Assembly: GCA_024102635.1 (NCBI GenBank)
Contig: JAGFJO010000099.1
Coordinates: 1 to 52,385 of the forward strand
Direction of reading: 5' to 3'
Source of the DNA: Deltaproteobacteria bacterium
GTDB lineage: Bacteria; Bdellovibrionota_C; UBA2361; JAGFJO01
Length of the DNA stretch: 52,385 nucleotides
Of the stretch, positions 41,386 through 49,962 are shown in pieces. The translations under genes and the position numbers were made by a program. A model generated the notes under the pieces. The model saw only the letters and a list, made by a program, of their open reading frames with translations. It did no database searches and was not told the DNA's origin. Position 1 is the first letter of the stretch. Each line of letters begins with the position of its first letter.

Positions 41386-44145
41386 ATGCTCGGTTACTTC
41401 GCTAAAAAACTATTCGGAACGAGAAATGACCGCTTTCTAAAATCCATGCGGCCATTCGTCGAGCGGATTAATGAACTAGAAAAGTCATTCAAGTCGATGA
41501 GCGATAGCGATTTAGTCGCTCAAACTGCGAAGTTCAAGGAACGCCTCGCCAACGGGGAGAGTCTTGATTCAATCGCCCCGGAAGCTTTTGCGACAGTTCG
41601 AGAGGCCTCGGTGAGAACTCTCGGAATGCGCCACTTTGACGTACAGCTGATAGGCGGCGCGGTACTGCACAAAGGGATGATAGCAGAGATGAAGACCGGC
41701 GAAGGAAAGACGCTGGTTGCAACTCTGGCTGCATATCTTAATGCTTTGAGCGGCAAGGGTGTGCATGTGGTCACTGTCAACGACTACCTGGCCCGCAGAG
41801 ACGCTGAATGGATGGGGCGCCTTTATAACTTCCTTGGGCTTTCCGTAGGAGTAATAGTTTCAGGAATGCCCGAGCAGATAAAAAAAACCGCTTACAGATC
41901 GGATATTACGTACGGGCAAAACAACGAATTCGGTTTTGATTACCTGCGGGACAATATGAAGTTTACCGCGGATGACCTTTATCAACGTGTGCACAACTTT
42001 GCAATTGTCGATGAGGTAGACTCCATATTAATAGACGAAGCGCGAACCCCTCTCATTATTTCAGGGCCAGCGGACGATGCCACGGACAAATATTACAAGA
42101 TCAACTCTATTATTCCCAACCTTCAGCGTGAGACGGATTTCGAAATAGATCTGAAATCTAAGCAGCCGACTCTCAAAGAAGAAGGGGTAGCGAAAGTCGA
42201 AAAGCTGCTTCAGATCGAAAACCTTTACGACCCGGGAAATATCGAGCTGCTACACCACGTTCTGCAGGGCCTGCGCGCCCACACGACCTTGGAGCGCGAT
42301 GTAGATTATGTAGTGAAGGGAGGGCAGGTAATTATCGTTGATGAGTTTACCGGCCGCTTAATGCCCGGTAGAAGGTGGTCAAATGGCCTTCACCAGGCCA
42401 TCGAAGCAAAAGAGGGGCTGGTCGTGAACCGCGAGAATCAAACGCTGGCCTCTATTACTTTCCAAAACTACTTCAGAATGTATCAAAAACTTTCGGGCAT
42501 GACCGGAACGGCGGATACTGAGGCCGTTGAATTCAGGCACATCTATAATCTTGATGTGGTTGTAATTCCCACCAACGTTAAAATGGTCCGCGATGATTGC
42601 AGCGATGTGGTATTCAGAACGAAAAAGGAGAAATACGACGCCGTCGTACGCGATATCGAGGAGGTGCACGCCACGGGGCAACCGATTCTGGTCGGCACCA
42701 TCAGTATCGAACAGAGCGAAGGACTCTCCAAGATGCTCAAATCGCGAGGCGTCCCTCATAATGTGCTCAACGCCAAGCACCATGAGAAAGAAGCCGAAAT
42801 CGTGGCGCAAGCGGGCCGATTTGGAGCAGTAACGATTTCTACCAATATGGCAGGTAGGGGAACCGACATTGTGCTCGGGGGCAACCCCGAGTTTTTGGCT
42901 CAGGCGGAGGCCAACACTAAAGATCGCGAGGATCCAGCGTTCAAGGACGCCTTGGCGAAATTCAACAAAATATGCAGCGAGGAGCGGCGCAAGGTGCTCG
43001 ATGCCGGGGGGCTTTTCATCATCGGAACAGAGCGTCATGAGTCGAGACGCATAGATAACCAACTTCGCGGCCGGGCAGGGCGGCAAGGCGATCCCGGCAA
43101 GTCGCGCTTTTACATCTCTTTTGAAGACGATCTAATGCAGCGTTTCGGCATGGATCGCTACCAGGCGATCATGAATCGCATGGGGTGGGAAGAGGGCGTT
43201 GCTTTGGACGGCAAGCTTATTAGCAACACCATTGAAACGGCTCAGAAGCGAGTGGAGGCTTACCACTTTGAAAGCCGAAAACACGTAACTGAATACGACG
43301 ACGTGATGAACAAGCAGCGCCAGGTAGTTTATAATCTGCGCGCTAAGATCCTCGATAACCAGGAGATCCGCGAGGAAATTCTTCACATGGTGGACGATCT
43401 GGTGGAAAGTGCCGTGCTTGCTCATTGCGACGAGCACAAAAAGCCGATGGAGTGGGATCTGGACTCCCTTTGCGAGCGCTACGCGTTTCTTTTCAATCAA
43501 AAACTACAGATGCCGGGCGACATTCATCTTGAGCAGCAAAGCATCTTTGATTATCTACGCGACAAGGCCCACCAACTCTACCGCCAGCGCGTCTCGGATC
43601 TCGGCCAGCGGCTGGCTGCGCTCGAAGCGCTATCATCTCGCGAGGACAGCCCCATTGCGGTACATATATCCCGTAACGGCGACAAGCCTTTCGATCTCAA
43701 TACCGTCGAACAAGACACAATTCTGGAAACGCTGGACCACTTTTGGAACGCTCATCTGCAACAGATGGATCATCTGCGCGAGGGCATCTGGCTGCGCGGC
43801 TACGGGCAGAAAAACCCGCTGTACGAGTACCAAAAGAGCGGATTTGATCTCTTTCAGCAGCTCATCGATACCTTTAAAGAGTCGGTCGTGCGCAAGCTGT
43901 ATTATTATGAAGTGCCACAGCCGGAGGAGCTGATAGCTCATTTCGAAGCCGAGCAGCGCCGCCGCAAAGCTCTCGAAGAGCAGATGAAAATGATCCACGA
44001 ATCGGCGCCGAATGCCGACGGCGCCGCCGCACAACCTAACGCCACAGTGGAGCAAGCTGCCGCCCCAACAGCGATAAAGGATCCGGAACAGGAGAGAGCC
44101 AGGCTAATCGCTCAACGTAAGGCACGCCGAAAACACAAGGGGTAA
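41386..44145 (+). CDS. secA: preprotein translocase ATPase SecA
   Basis: 919 residues from the ATG at 41386 ([21 protein letters not shown], the standard SecA N-terminus); an in-frame TTG at 41350 would only add an atypical 12-residue piece. Walker A is [12 protein letters not shown]-box-like [14 protein letters not shown] follows, and the second helicase domain has [15 protein letters not shown] and the [10 protein letters not shown] motif. It drives Sec-dependent export with SecYEG. The C-terminus ends in a basic stretch (RKARRKHKG) and lacks the CxCxSGxxCH zinc tail that binds SecB, so SecB dependence is doubtful. Ends one base before the hemW start. Confidence 0.96.
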   Translation: MLGYFAKKLFGTRNDRFLKSMRPFVERINELEKSFKSMSDSDLVAQTAKFKERLANGESLDSIAPEAFATVREASVRTLGMRHFDVQLIGGAVLHKGMIAEMKTGEGKTLVATLAAYLNALSGKGVHVVTVNDYLARRDAEWMGRLYNFLGLSVGVIVSGMPEQIKKTAYRSDITYGQNNEFGFDYLRDNMKFTADDLYQRVHNFAIVDEVDSILIDEARTPLIISGPADDATDKYYKINSIIPNLQRETDFEIDLKSKQPTLKEEGVAKVEKLLQIENLYDPGNIELLHHVLQGLRAHTTLERDVDYVVKGGQVIIVDEFTGRLMPGRRWSNGLHQAIEAKEGLVVNRENQTLASITFQNYFRMYQKLSGMTGTADTEAVEFRHIYNLDVVVIPTNVKMVRDDCSDVVFRTKKEKYDAVVRDIEEVHATGQPILVGTISIEQSEGLSKMLKSRGVPHNVLNAKHHEKEAEIVAQAGRFGAVTISTNMAGRGTDIVLGGNPEFLAQAEANTKDREDPAFKDALAKFNKICSEERRKVLDAGGLFIIGTERHESRRIDNQLRGRAGRQGDPGKSRFYISFEDDLMQRFGMDRYQAIMNRMGWEEGVALDGKLISNTIETAQKRVEAYHFESRKHVTEYDDVMNKQRQVVYNLRAKILDNQEIREEILHMVDDLVESAVLAHCDEHKKPMEWDLDSLCERYAFLFNQKLQMPGDIHLEQQSIFDYLRDKAHQLYRQRVSDLGQRLAALEALSSREDSPIAVHISRNGDKPFDLNTVEQDTILETLDHFWNAHLQQMDHLREGIWLRGYGQKNPLYEYQKSGFDLFQQLIDTFKESVVRKLYYYEVPQPEELIAHFEAEQRRRKALEEQMKMIHESAPNADGAAAQPNATVEQAAAPTAIKDPEQERARLIAQRKARRKHKG

Positions 44146-44146
44146 T

Positions 44147-45400
44147 TTGAACGGCTTTTCGCTTTATCTGCATATCCCTTACTGCTTCCATCGCTGTCCC
44201 TACTGCGACTTTAATACGTATGCCGTGTCCAAAGTGCCCGAGAAGGAATATACCGAGGCGCTGCTGGCTGAGCTTGACTACTGGGCCACTACTCCTGAAT
44301 GGCGCGGCCGGCCGGTAAATACCATCTACTTCGGGGGTGGCACTCCGTCTCTTTTTTCCTCGCCGGCAATTCGAAAGGTGTTGGTGGCGATCACCAGGCT
44401 TTTCCCCATCAATGACAAAGCGGAGATCTCTCTCGAGGCCAACCCCGGCTCGGTTACAATCGATAGCCTCACCGGCTACCGCGAGGCCGGAGTGAATCGC
44501 ATCAGCTTCGGCTCGCAGTCTTTCAACATGAGCACGTTGAAGCAGCTGGGCAGAATGCACGCTCCAGAACAGACCTGCGCCTCGGTTGAGAATGCAAGAA
44601 GCGCGGGGTTCTCGAACATCAGTCTAGACATGATATATGCGGTGCCCGAACAAACCGTCTCTGACCTGAGAAGGGATCTCGAGCAAACATTGGCTTTAGA
44701 GCCTGCCCATGTATCCGCATACGGACTAACAATAGAGAAAGGCACTCCTTTCTATACCCGCTTTAAGAGCGGCTCCTTAATTTTGCCTGATGATGATGTT
44801 ATTCTTGAAATGATGCGCGAGCTGGATGACTGTCTCGATCGTCACGGTCTGAAGCGATATGAAATCAGTAATTACGCCACAGAGGGCCGGGAAGCGCGGC
44901 ATAATCTGGCGTATTGGAATGGGGACGATTACCTCGGGCTTGGCGCCGGAGCGCACAGCTTTTACCGCAGCTCTAAGGCGTCCGCCTCCCGCTGGTCAAA
45001 CTTCGCCCTTCCCGAAAAGTATATGAAGCAGACAGTGGCCAGTGGGCGCGCCCAGTCTTGGCAGGATAAGCTTGACCAGCACGATCTAATGTTCGAGTTT
45101 TTCTTTTTGGGGCTGCGCAAAGCTGCCGGGATTAGCGGAAGAGATTTTGCGCAGCGCTTTGGGATCGATATGTTCGAGGTCTTCACTCTGCCGATTGAAG
45201 CGATGACGGAGAGAGAGCTCCTAAGGCTGGAAGGCGACGTGTTGTGCCTGACGGCGAAAGGACTTCCGCTGGCCGACTCAGTTATAGAAAATTTTCTTCA
45301 CTCTTCTGATCGCTTAAAGAAAAGCATCCGAAAGCCGCAGCAGCCGCTCGCCAAACAGGGAGAACCGGCAGCTTCAACAGACGAAATTTTGAGTGCCTAA
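44147..45400 (+). CDS. hemW: radical SAM heme chaperone HemW
   Basis: 417 residues starting with TTG at 44147 (AAGGGG about 5 bases upstream, one base after the secA stop). The radical SAM cluster motif C-x3-C-x2-C is in HIPYCFHRCPYCDF. The HemW/HemN-like pattern continues with TIYFGGGTPSLF, EANPGS, NRISFGSQSF and YEISNYA...HNLAYWNGDDYLGLGAGAHS. The HemW family lacks the coproporphyrinogen oxidase residues of HemN and transfers heme to respiratory enzymes. The C-terminal 35 residues are a Lys/Gln-rich tail outside the fold. Co-transcription with secA is likely. Confidence 0.92.
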   Translation: MNGFSLYLHIPYCFHRCPYCDFNTYAVSKVPEKEYTEALLAELDYWATTPEWRGRPVNTIYFGGGTPSLFSSPAIRKVLVAITRLFPINDKAEISLEANPGSVTIDSLTGYREAGVNRISFGSQSFNMSTLKQLGRMHAPEQTCASVENARSAGFSNISLDMIYAVPEQTVSDLRRDLEQTLALEPAHVSAYGLTIEKGTPFYTRFKSGSLILPDDDVILEMMRELDDCLDRHGLKRYEISNYATEGREARHNLAYWNGDDYLGLGAGAHSFYRSSKASASRWSNFALPEKYMKQTVASGRAQSWQDKLDQHDLMFEFFFLGLRKAAGISGRDFAQRFGIDMFEVFTLPIEAMTERELLRLEGDVLCLTAKGLPLADSVIENFLHSSDRLKKSIRKPQQPLAKQGEPAASTDEILSA

Positions 45401-45431
45401 AAGATTATAATGGCGTTAACGGAAAAAAAAG

Positions 45432-46535
45432 ATGAGTAATATGAACTTCTGCTCCCACTGCGGCAAGGAACTATCCGGTCAGTATAAATTTTGCCCTCAT
45501 TGCGGAAAGCGTTTAGGTTCTGCGCTTACCTTGAAGCCGCGCAACATTTTTCTGCTTGCGGCCGCTTCGCTTGGAATGTTCGCCTTTTCCTGGAGCCTGC
45601 AGTCAAAGCTGGCGGGGAAAGCGCCGACAAAGGAATTTCAACAACCGCAAGAAAATGCCCAGCATAGGACCGAGCAGCTAAGTAATGATCCGAGGATAAG
45701 TGACCTCCGCCGGGCCGCCAAAGAAGCGCCGGACAACTTGGCGGCATGGGAAGCGCTCGCCCAAGCTCTTGCTGAAAAGATTCGCGAGACCCAGCAGCCT
45801 GCTCCTGAGATAGTGTTCGAAACTATTGAGGTTCTAAGACACATATTAGATCGCGATGCTAAGAACGCCTTCGCGCTGATAGCCATGGCTGATCTCTCTT
45901 TCGAACAGCAGGCCTTTTCCAAGGCCGGGCAGTTCTATCAGCAGTATCTTGAAGTAATGCCTGAGGATCACGCGGCAAGAGCTCGATTCGCAAGCACCCT
46001 TTCTTTCCTAAATCAGCCGGAGAAGGCACTTGCGGAACTCGATCTAGTGCTCAAAAAAAACCCCAATAATTTCCATGGCAAGGCATATAGCGCTATCACT
46101 TACGCGCAGATGGGTGACTACGCAAAGGCGCGTTCACTAGGTGAGGAAGCGCTGGCTGTCGCTCCTTCGGATGAGGCCCGGGAAAGGTTCGCCGAATTCT
46201 TATCCAAGCTGGATTCCGATCAAGCGCGTGCTAAGGATAGCACGACTTCGTCTGAGGAAGCCCCCAGGCTGCCGTCCGACGCCGCCGCCATGGTCGAGAC
46301 TGTAAAGAAAAACTCTGTAGCAGGCCCTAAGTTTAAAAGCGCAAAATTTGAGAATGGGGAGCTTATACTGGAGCTGGGTAATTTTCCTATGTCGCAAATG
46401 CCTCCGTTTGTAAAAGAGCGCTTTATGGGTAGCCTTAAAGAAGCAGCATCAAAAAGCGGAGGCTCTTCGACGAAAACCGTGGTGTTCGTCGAAGCAGAAA
46501 ACGGAAGTGAACTGGAGAGATTCTCGCTCCGGTGA
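45432..46535 (+). CDS. zinc-ribbon, single-TM, TPR protein
   Basis: 367 residues. Residues 5-30 form a double CxxC zinc ribbon (FCSHCGKELSG...FCPHCGKRLG). One transmembrane helix is at about 37-55. Residues 80-250 are TPR helices (for example PDNLAAWEALAQALAEK, NAFALIAMADLSFEQQAFSKAGQFYQQYLEVM). The C-terminal 90 residues form a compact domain of unknown type. Zinc ribbon inside, TPR outside is the expected topology, as in bacterial zinc-ribbon/TPR membrane proteins that scaffold envelope complexes. Same strand as hemW, 31 bases apart. Confidence 0.82.
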   Translation: MSNMNFCSHCGKELSGQYKFCPHCGKRLGSALTLKPRNIFLLAAASLGMFAFSWSLQSKLAGKAPTKEFQQPQENAQHRTEQLSNDPRISDLRRAAKEAPDNLAAWEALAQALAEKIRETQQPAPEIVFETIEVLRHILDRDAKNAFALIAMADLSFEQQAFSKAGQFYQQYLEVMPEDHAARARFASTLSFLNQPEKALAELDLVLKKNPNNFHGKAYSAITYAQMGDYAKARSLGEEALAVAPSDEARERFAEFLSKLDSDQARAKDSTTSSEEAPRLPSDAAAMVETVKKNSVAGPKFKSAKFENGELILELGNFPMSQMPPFVKERFMGSLKEAASKSGGSSTKTVVFVEAENGSELERFSLR

Positions 46536-46626
46536 GGTCGGGATACGCTTTCACTGCTCTACCCAAGGCTTGCGTGGAGTACGGCCGTTCGGGGCTTTGT
46601 TGTAATACAAAACCACCAATGCTATA

Positions 46627-46660
46627 GCACCCTTGGTTTCTGAGTAATTTCCAAGGATGC
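46627..46660 (+). promoter_or_regulatory. hairpin sequestering the pfk ribosome site
   Basis: CCTTGG (46631-46636) and CCAAGG (46651-46656) with a 14-base loop, extended by GCA/TGC pairs (46627-46629, 46658-46660) across one mismatch. The only Shine-Dalgarno-like AAGGA (46653-46657) before the pfk ATG is inside the stem. Opening of this hairpin could control translation. Confidence 0.4.
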
Positions 46661-46669
46661 ACCAACACA

Positions 46670-47971
46670 ATGTCTAAAATCTCAAGAATAGCGATCTTGC
46701 ATGGCGGTGGGCCGGCACCCGGCAGCGCTGCGGTATTTGAAGGGGCGGTAAAAACAGCTGCCGCTTTGGGAATCGAGATCTGGGGTATTCCCTACGGGTT
46801 TTCCGGGCTTCGCAAAGGCGACATCTCCAAGGCTTCACCGCTTTCCGCCGCTGATGTCGAGGGAGCGTCTCAGCAGGGGGGAACATTTCTTCCAACCCAT
46901 CGCGCAAGCTTGCATGGAGATAGCAAATTCTCCGAGAACGCAGTGAGCGCCTTAAAAGGAGCCAAGATTGAGGGAATAATCGTAGTGGGAGGCGAAGACT
47001 CGGGAAGCTCTGCATATGTCCTGGAGCAAACCGCAAAGTCCTGTGGAGCTGCCCTTGCAGTAGTGCATGTAGCTAAAACCATAGATGGCGACATTTACCA
47101 TCCGTCAAACCTTCCTACATTTGGAGTGGACAGTGCCGCGAAAGAGGCGGCCCGCGACCTCCTGGCCTGCAACCGCGAATTAGTTGCAAATCCAGAACGG
47201 TGCTATTTGGTAGGAATCATGGGTCGTAGTTCGGGCGAGCTGGCGCGGCGAGCCGCAGAGGAGGCCGCGGACTTGGGGGCCCCGCCCGACCTGGTCTTAG
47301 TGCCCGAAATTTTTTCTGACCTCGTCCCAATGGAGATAATCAGAAACGTGATTACCGGAGCGATAATCAAGGCGCGAAGCCGCGGCAAACAGGGAATAAT
47401 AGTGTTGTGTTCGGAGGGAGTCCTTGAGCGGTGCACTGAAGAATCAGTTAAACATCTGATAGCTGATGCGCCGCTGGACGATCACGGACATTTGCAACAC
47501 TCGCGCATACAGTTTGCCTATCACATGGCCCGGTTAGTTGAAGATTTTCATGAAAGAATTGGCCTAACGGACAGCTCAGGTAAGCCGGTGCCGGTCACCT
47601 CCATTGAAGTAGGTTACGGCAGGCTGCGCTGCGGAGCGCCTTCACCTTTCGACCGGGAGTACTGCCTGGCCGTAGGACAAGAGGCTGTAAAGTTTATTAA
47701 AAATGGAAGTAGCGGAGCGACCCTTTTCTACAGAGGGGAGGGGGCAGTGGAGGCTCACCCGTTTGTGAAAAGCGTTAACGCATCAACCCGGCGAATGCGC
47801 ACTAGGCCGATGGATCTTAACGCTTACAAGCGGTTACTTAAAAAGGAGGTGCCTTTTTTCGAGGAAAAGGATCTTTTTGACGAGCGCTTCCATAAAGAAA
47901 CGCGCTTATCCGGTTACGCATTTGCGGTGCGGTTTGCGGGGGCGGCTGCCGCCACCGATCACCTCCTCTAG
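46670..47971 (+). CDS. 6-phosphofructokinase family enzyme, pyrophosphate-type signature
   Basis: 433 residues. Phosphofructokinase motifs are recognisable though diverged: GGGPAPG (12-18), GGEDSG (107-112), KTIDGD (136-141), VGIMGRSSGE with the MGR motif, and GYGRLRCGAPSPFDR near the sugar-phosphate site. Two positions decide phosphoryl donor in the family. ATP enzymes have GGDG and a Gly before TIDND, whereas PPi enzymes have GGDD and Lys. Here Asp110 and Lys136 are present, so the enzyme probably uses pyrophosphate and works reversibly between glycolysis and gluconeogenesis. The Asn of TIDND is Gly. Monocistronic; leader hairpin upstream. Donor specificity is inferred from two residues. 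Confidence 0.85.
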   Translation: MSKISRIAILHGGGPAPGSAAVFEGAVKTAAALGIEIWGIPYGFSGLRKGDISKASPLSAADVEGASQQGGTFLPTHRASLHGDSKFSENAVSALKGAKIEGIIVVGGEDSGSSAYVLEQTAKSCGAALAVVHVAKTIDGDIYHPSNLPTFGVDSAAKEAARDLLACNRELVANPERCYLVGIMGRSSGELARRAAEEAADLGAPPDLVLVPEIFSDLVPMEIIRNVITGAIIKARSRGKQGIIVLCSEGVLERCTEESVKHLIADAPLDDHGHLQHSRIQFAYHMARLVEDFHERIGLTDSSGKPVPVTSIEVGYGRLRCGAPSPFDREYCLAVGQEAVKFIKNGSSGATLFYRGEGAVEAHPFVKSVNASTRRMRTRPMDLNAYKRLLKKEVPFFEEKDLFDERFHKETRLSGYAFAVRFAGAAAATDHLL

Positions 47972-48233
47972 TGAGTTCATAATAAAGAAGCCGTACCCGG
48001 CATAAGGATCCCGGCAGACATGCCCTTTTTAATCCCTCCAACCCACGTTGGGCCCGGTCCCTATTTGCGGAATCGCGCCAAAGCGGGGTCTATCCGACGC
48101 AACGCAAATTCACTTAACGCTCTAGCAATTTAATGTAAGTTTTGCTAATTTTATCACAATTTTCTCAAAAATAAGGTTTAGGGTGTCCTATCTTTTGTAG
48201 AGCGCTCGACAACCTTTCGCATATGGAGAATGT

Positions 48234-49676
48234 ATGACCAATACCGTTCTTAGAAACTTTCTTGAGATCCCTTATGACGAACTGGAGCAATTGAATCTTG
48301 AGGCCAAAGAAAAAGTAAGTAAAAGGACTTCGCCCGAGGAGCTGCAGGAATACTATTTAAAGTACCTACACGATGAAAAAAGGCTCAAGGCCGTCACCGT
48401 CTGCTTTACGGATATCGAGGGACGGTTCCATATGCTGGACTATGACAAGAAATTTCTTCTCAAGTCGTACGACAATCTCACTTTTGACGGCTCATCGATC
48501 AGAGGATTTTCGGTTGTAAACGAGTCCGATCTACGTCTGGCGATCGATTGGGGCAGCTTTAGATGGCTTCCGAGCGATGTTTTCGGCCCAGGGAAAGTCA
48601 TCGTTTTCGGCCTCATCAAAGATCGTGACGGCGCGAATTACAGCTCTGATTTCCGAGGAAGGCTCAAAGAATACTGCGACAAGCTGTACAACGAGCAACA
48701 GATCACCGCTAATATCTCGGTGGAATGTGAAGGATTCCTATTTCAAGGAGCAAATGCAGAGCAAACGTTCAGCTCGCGAGAAGGCTTCCAGCTTGTTTCA
48801 AGCGGCGGATACTTCAACTCGCTGCCGAAAGATCCGCTCAAGCTATTCATCGACAATCTAGCCGAAGCGCAGCGCGCCATGGCCTTCCAGAACGAGAAGG
48901 ATCACCCCGAGGTAGCCCCTTCTCAGTTTGAACTCAACTACACCTACTGCGATGCCTTGCTGGCAGCCGACCAGCTCCAGTTTTATAAGCTGGTTGCGCG
49001 TCAGGTGGCTGCCAACATGGGGATGACCGCATGCTTCCTACCCAAGCCGGTAGCGGGAATCAACGGCAGCGGGATGCACTGCAATATGTCTCTTTCGCAG
49101 AAAGGCAAAAATCTTTTCTGGGATCCGCAAGGAGAAGATCGCCTCTCGCAAAAGGGTTGGGATTTTGTCGATCGCTTGCTCAACAGCGCGAACGATATCT
49201 GCTTGATCTTGAACTCCAGCGTTAATGCTTACCGCCGCCTCGATCCGCACTTTGAAGCGCCGAATCAAATTAAATCATCGGCGGTCGATCGCACATCGAT
49301 GGTACGCATCCCGTTGGGCAACGAAAAATCGGCCCGTATAGAGGTCAGGACAGTCGCGCCGGACGCCAACCCTTATCTGGCATTTTTGATCCTTCTCAGA
49401 ACAGGTATGGAGGGGCCGATGACGGAAACCATCAGCTCCGAGCAGCGCCGAACTCGCACTAGATTCCTTCCTGGAAATATTTACGACGCGGTCAGGCTGT
49501 TCAAGTCCAGCGAGTTTATCACTGAGATGATCGGCGCCGATAATAAGGAGAAGTTCGTTGAGCGCAAGATGGCTTCGGCCGACCGCTGCCCTAAGGAACT
49601 GGGTACGATGGTAAAGACAAGCGAAATCCTTTTCCATCATGAGGTTACAAACCAGTACCTCTGGTCAAAGTTCTGA
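48234..49676 (+). CDS. glnA: glutamine synthetase, type I family
   Basis: 480 residues. All GSI blocks are present: the Asp latch and YDNLTFDGSSIRGFSVVNESDLRL, the metal-binding SVECEGFLF, NEKDHPEVAPSQFELN, PVAGINGSGMHCNMSL (His and Gly-loop), NSSVNAYRRLDPHFEAPNQIKSSAVDRTSMVRIP and ARIEVRTVAPDANPYLAFL. It makes glutamine from glutamate, ammonia and ATP. The region of the adenylylated Tyr reads NIYDAV instead of NLYDLP, so the Tyr is present but its context is altered; control by adenylylation is uncertain. The N-terminal 50 residues (EIPYDELEQLNLEAKEKV) are an extension. GGAG is close to the ATG. Followed by a bidirectional terminator. Confidence 0.93.
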   Translation: MTNTVLRNFLEIPYDELEQLNLEAKEKVSKRTSPEELQEYYLKYLHDEKRLKAVTVCFTDIEGRFHMLDYDKKFLLKSYDNLTFDGSSIRGFSVVNESDLRLAIDWGSFRWLPSDVFGPGKVIVFGLIKDRDGANYSSDFRGRLKEYCDKLYNEQQITANISVECEGFLFQGANAEQTFSSREGFQLVSSGGYFNSLPKDPLKLFIDNLAEAQRAMAFQNEKDHPEVAPSQFELNYTYCDALLAADQLQFYKLVARQVAANMGMTACFLPKPVAGINGSGMHCNMSLSQKGKNLFWDPQGEDRLSQKGWDFVDRLLNSANDICLILNSSVNAYRRLDPHFEAPNQIKSSAVDRTSMVRIPLGNEKSARIEVRTVAPDANPYLAFLILLRTGMEGPMTETISSEQRRTRTRFLPGNIYDAVRLFKSSEFITEMIGADNKEKFVERKMASADRCPKELGTMVKTSEILFHHEVTNQYLWSKF

Positions 49677-49716
49677 CGTCTCCAATTAGCTGTATATTTG
49701 CCTGAAATTACCATCT

Positions 49717-49746
49717 AAAAGCCGGGGCGTCATGCCTCGGCTTTTT
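49717..49746. terminator. bidirectional intrinsic terminator between glnA and topA
   Basis: AAAAGCCGGGGC (49717-49728), loop GTCAT, GCCTCGGCTTTT (49734-49745) with one G-T pair in the stem, followed by TTA on the plus strand and preceded by A-rich sequence, which gives the minus strand a T-run too. It ends glnA and can also stop transcripts coming from topA. Confidence 0.85.
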
Positions 49747-49805
49747 TATCCCGGGTCCTTCTGCATAAAACTCTACCCCTTAAAGGAGTCGTTTCTTGCT
49801 CTGCG

Positions 49806-49958
49806 CTACGAATCCTTGAACAGCGGAACTAAATCTTGGTATCCCCCGGCGTTGTACAAATTAGTGAAGCCTTCTTTTTTGAGGAGATCGAGGGCAATTT
49901 GCGAACGCCGCCCGGATCTACAAATTGGGGAAATTACGCTGAAAGTAGCGTCGGAATT
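49806..49958 (-). pseudogene. truncated rhodanese domain (C-terminal half only)
   Basis: The minus-strand frame 4 bases after the topA stop encodes a 50-residue piece with ICRSGRRSQIALDLLKKEG followed by FTNLYNAGGYQDL. This is the active-site loop (CxSGxRS) and last helices of a rhodanese domain. The N-terminal half (the IDVR...GHIPGA part) and any start codon are absent. The frame continues upstream only as the out-of-frame shadow of the topA Lys-rich tail. It looks like a relic left by a deletion that brought it against topA, or a lost C-terminal fusion. Confidence 0.6.
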
Positions 49959-49962
49959 GGGG

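Noticed and set aside
47972..48233. Glutamine riboswitch or sigma-54 promoter upstream of glnA
   Set aside because: No GG-N10-GC element and none of the conserved glnA-RNA sequences were found; only a small CCAAC/GTTGG hairpin is present, without a T-run.
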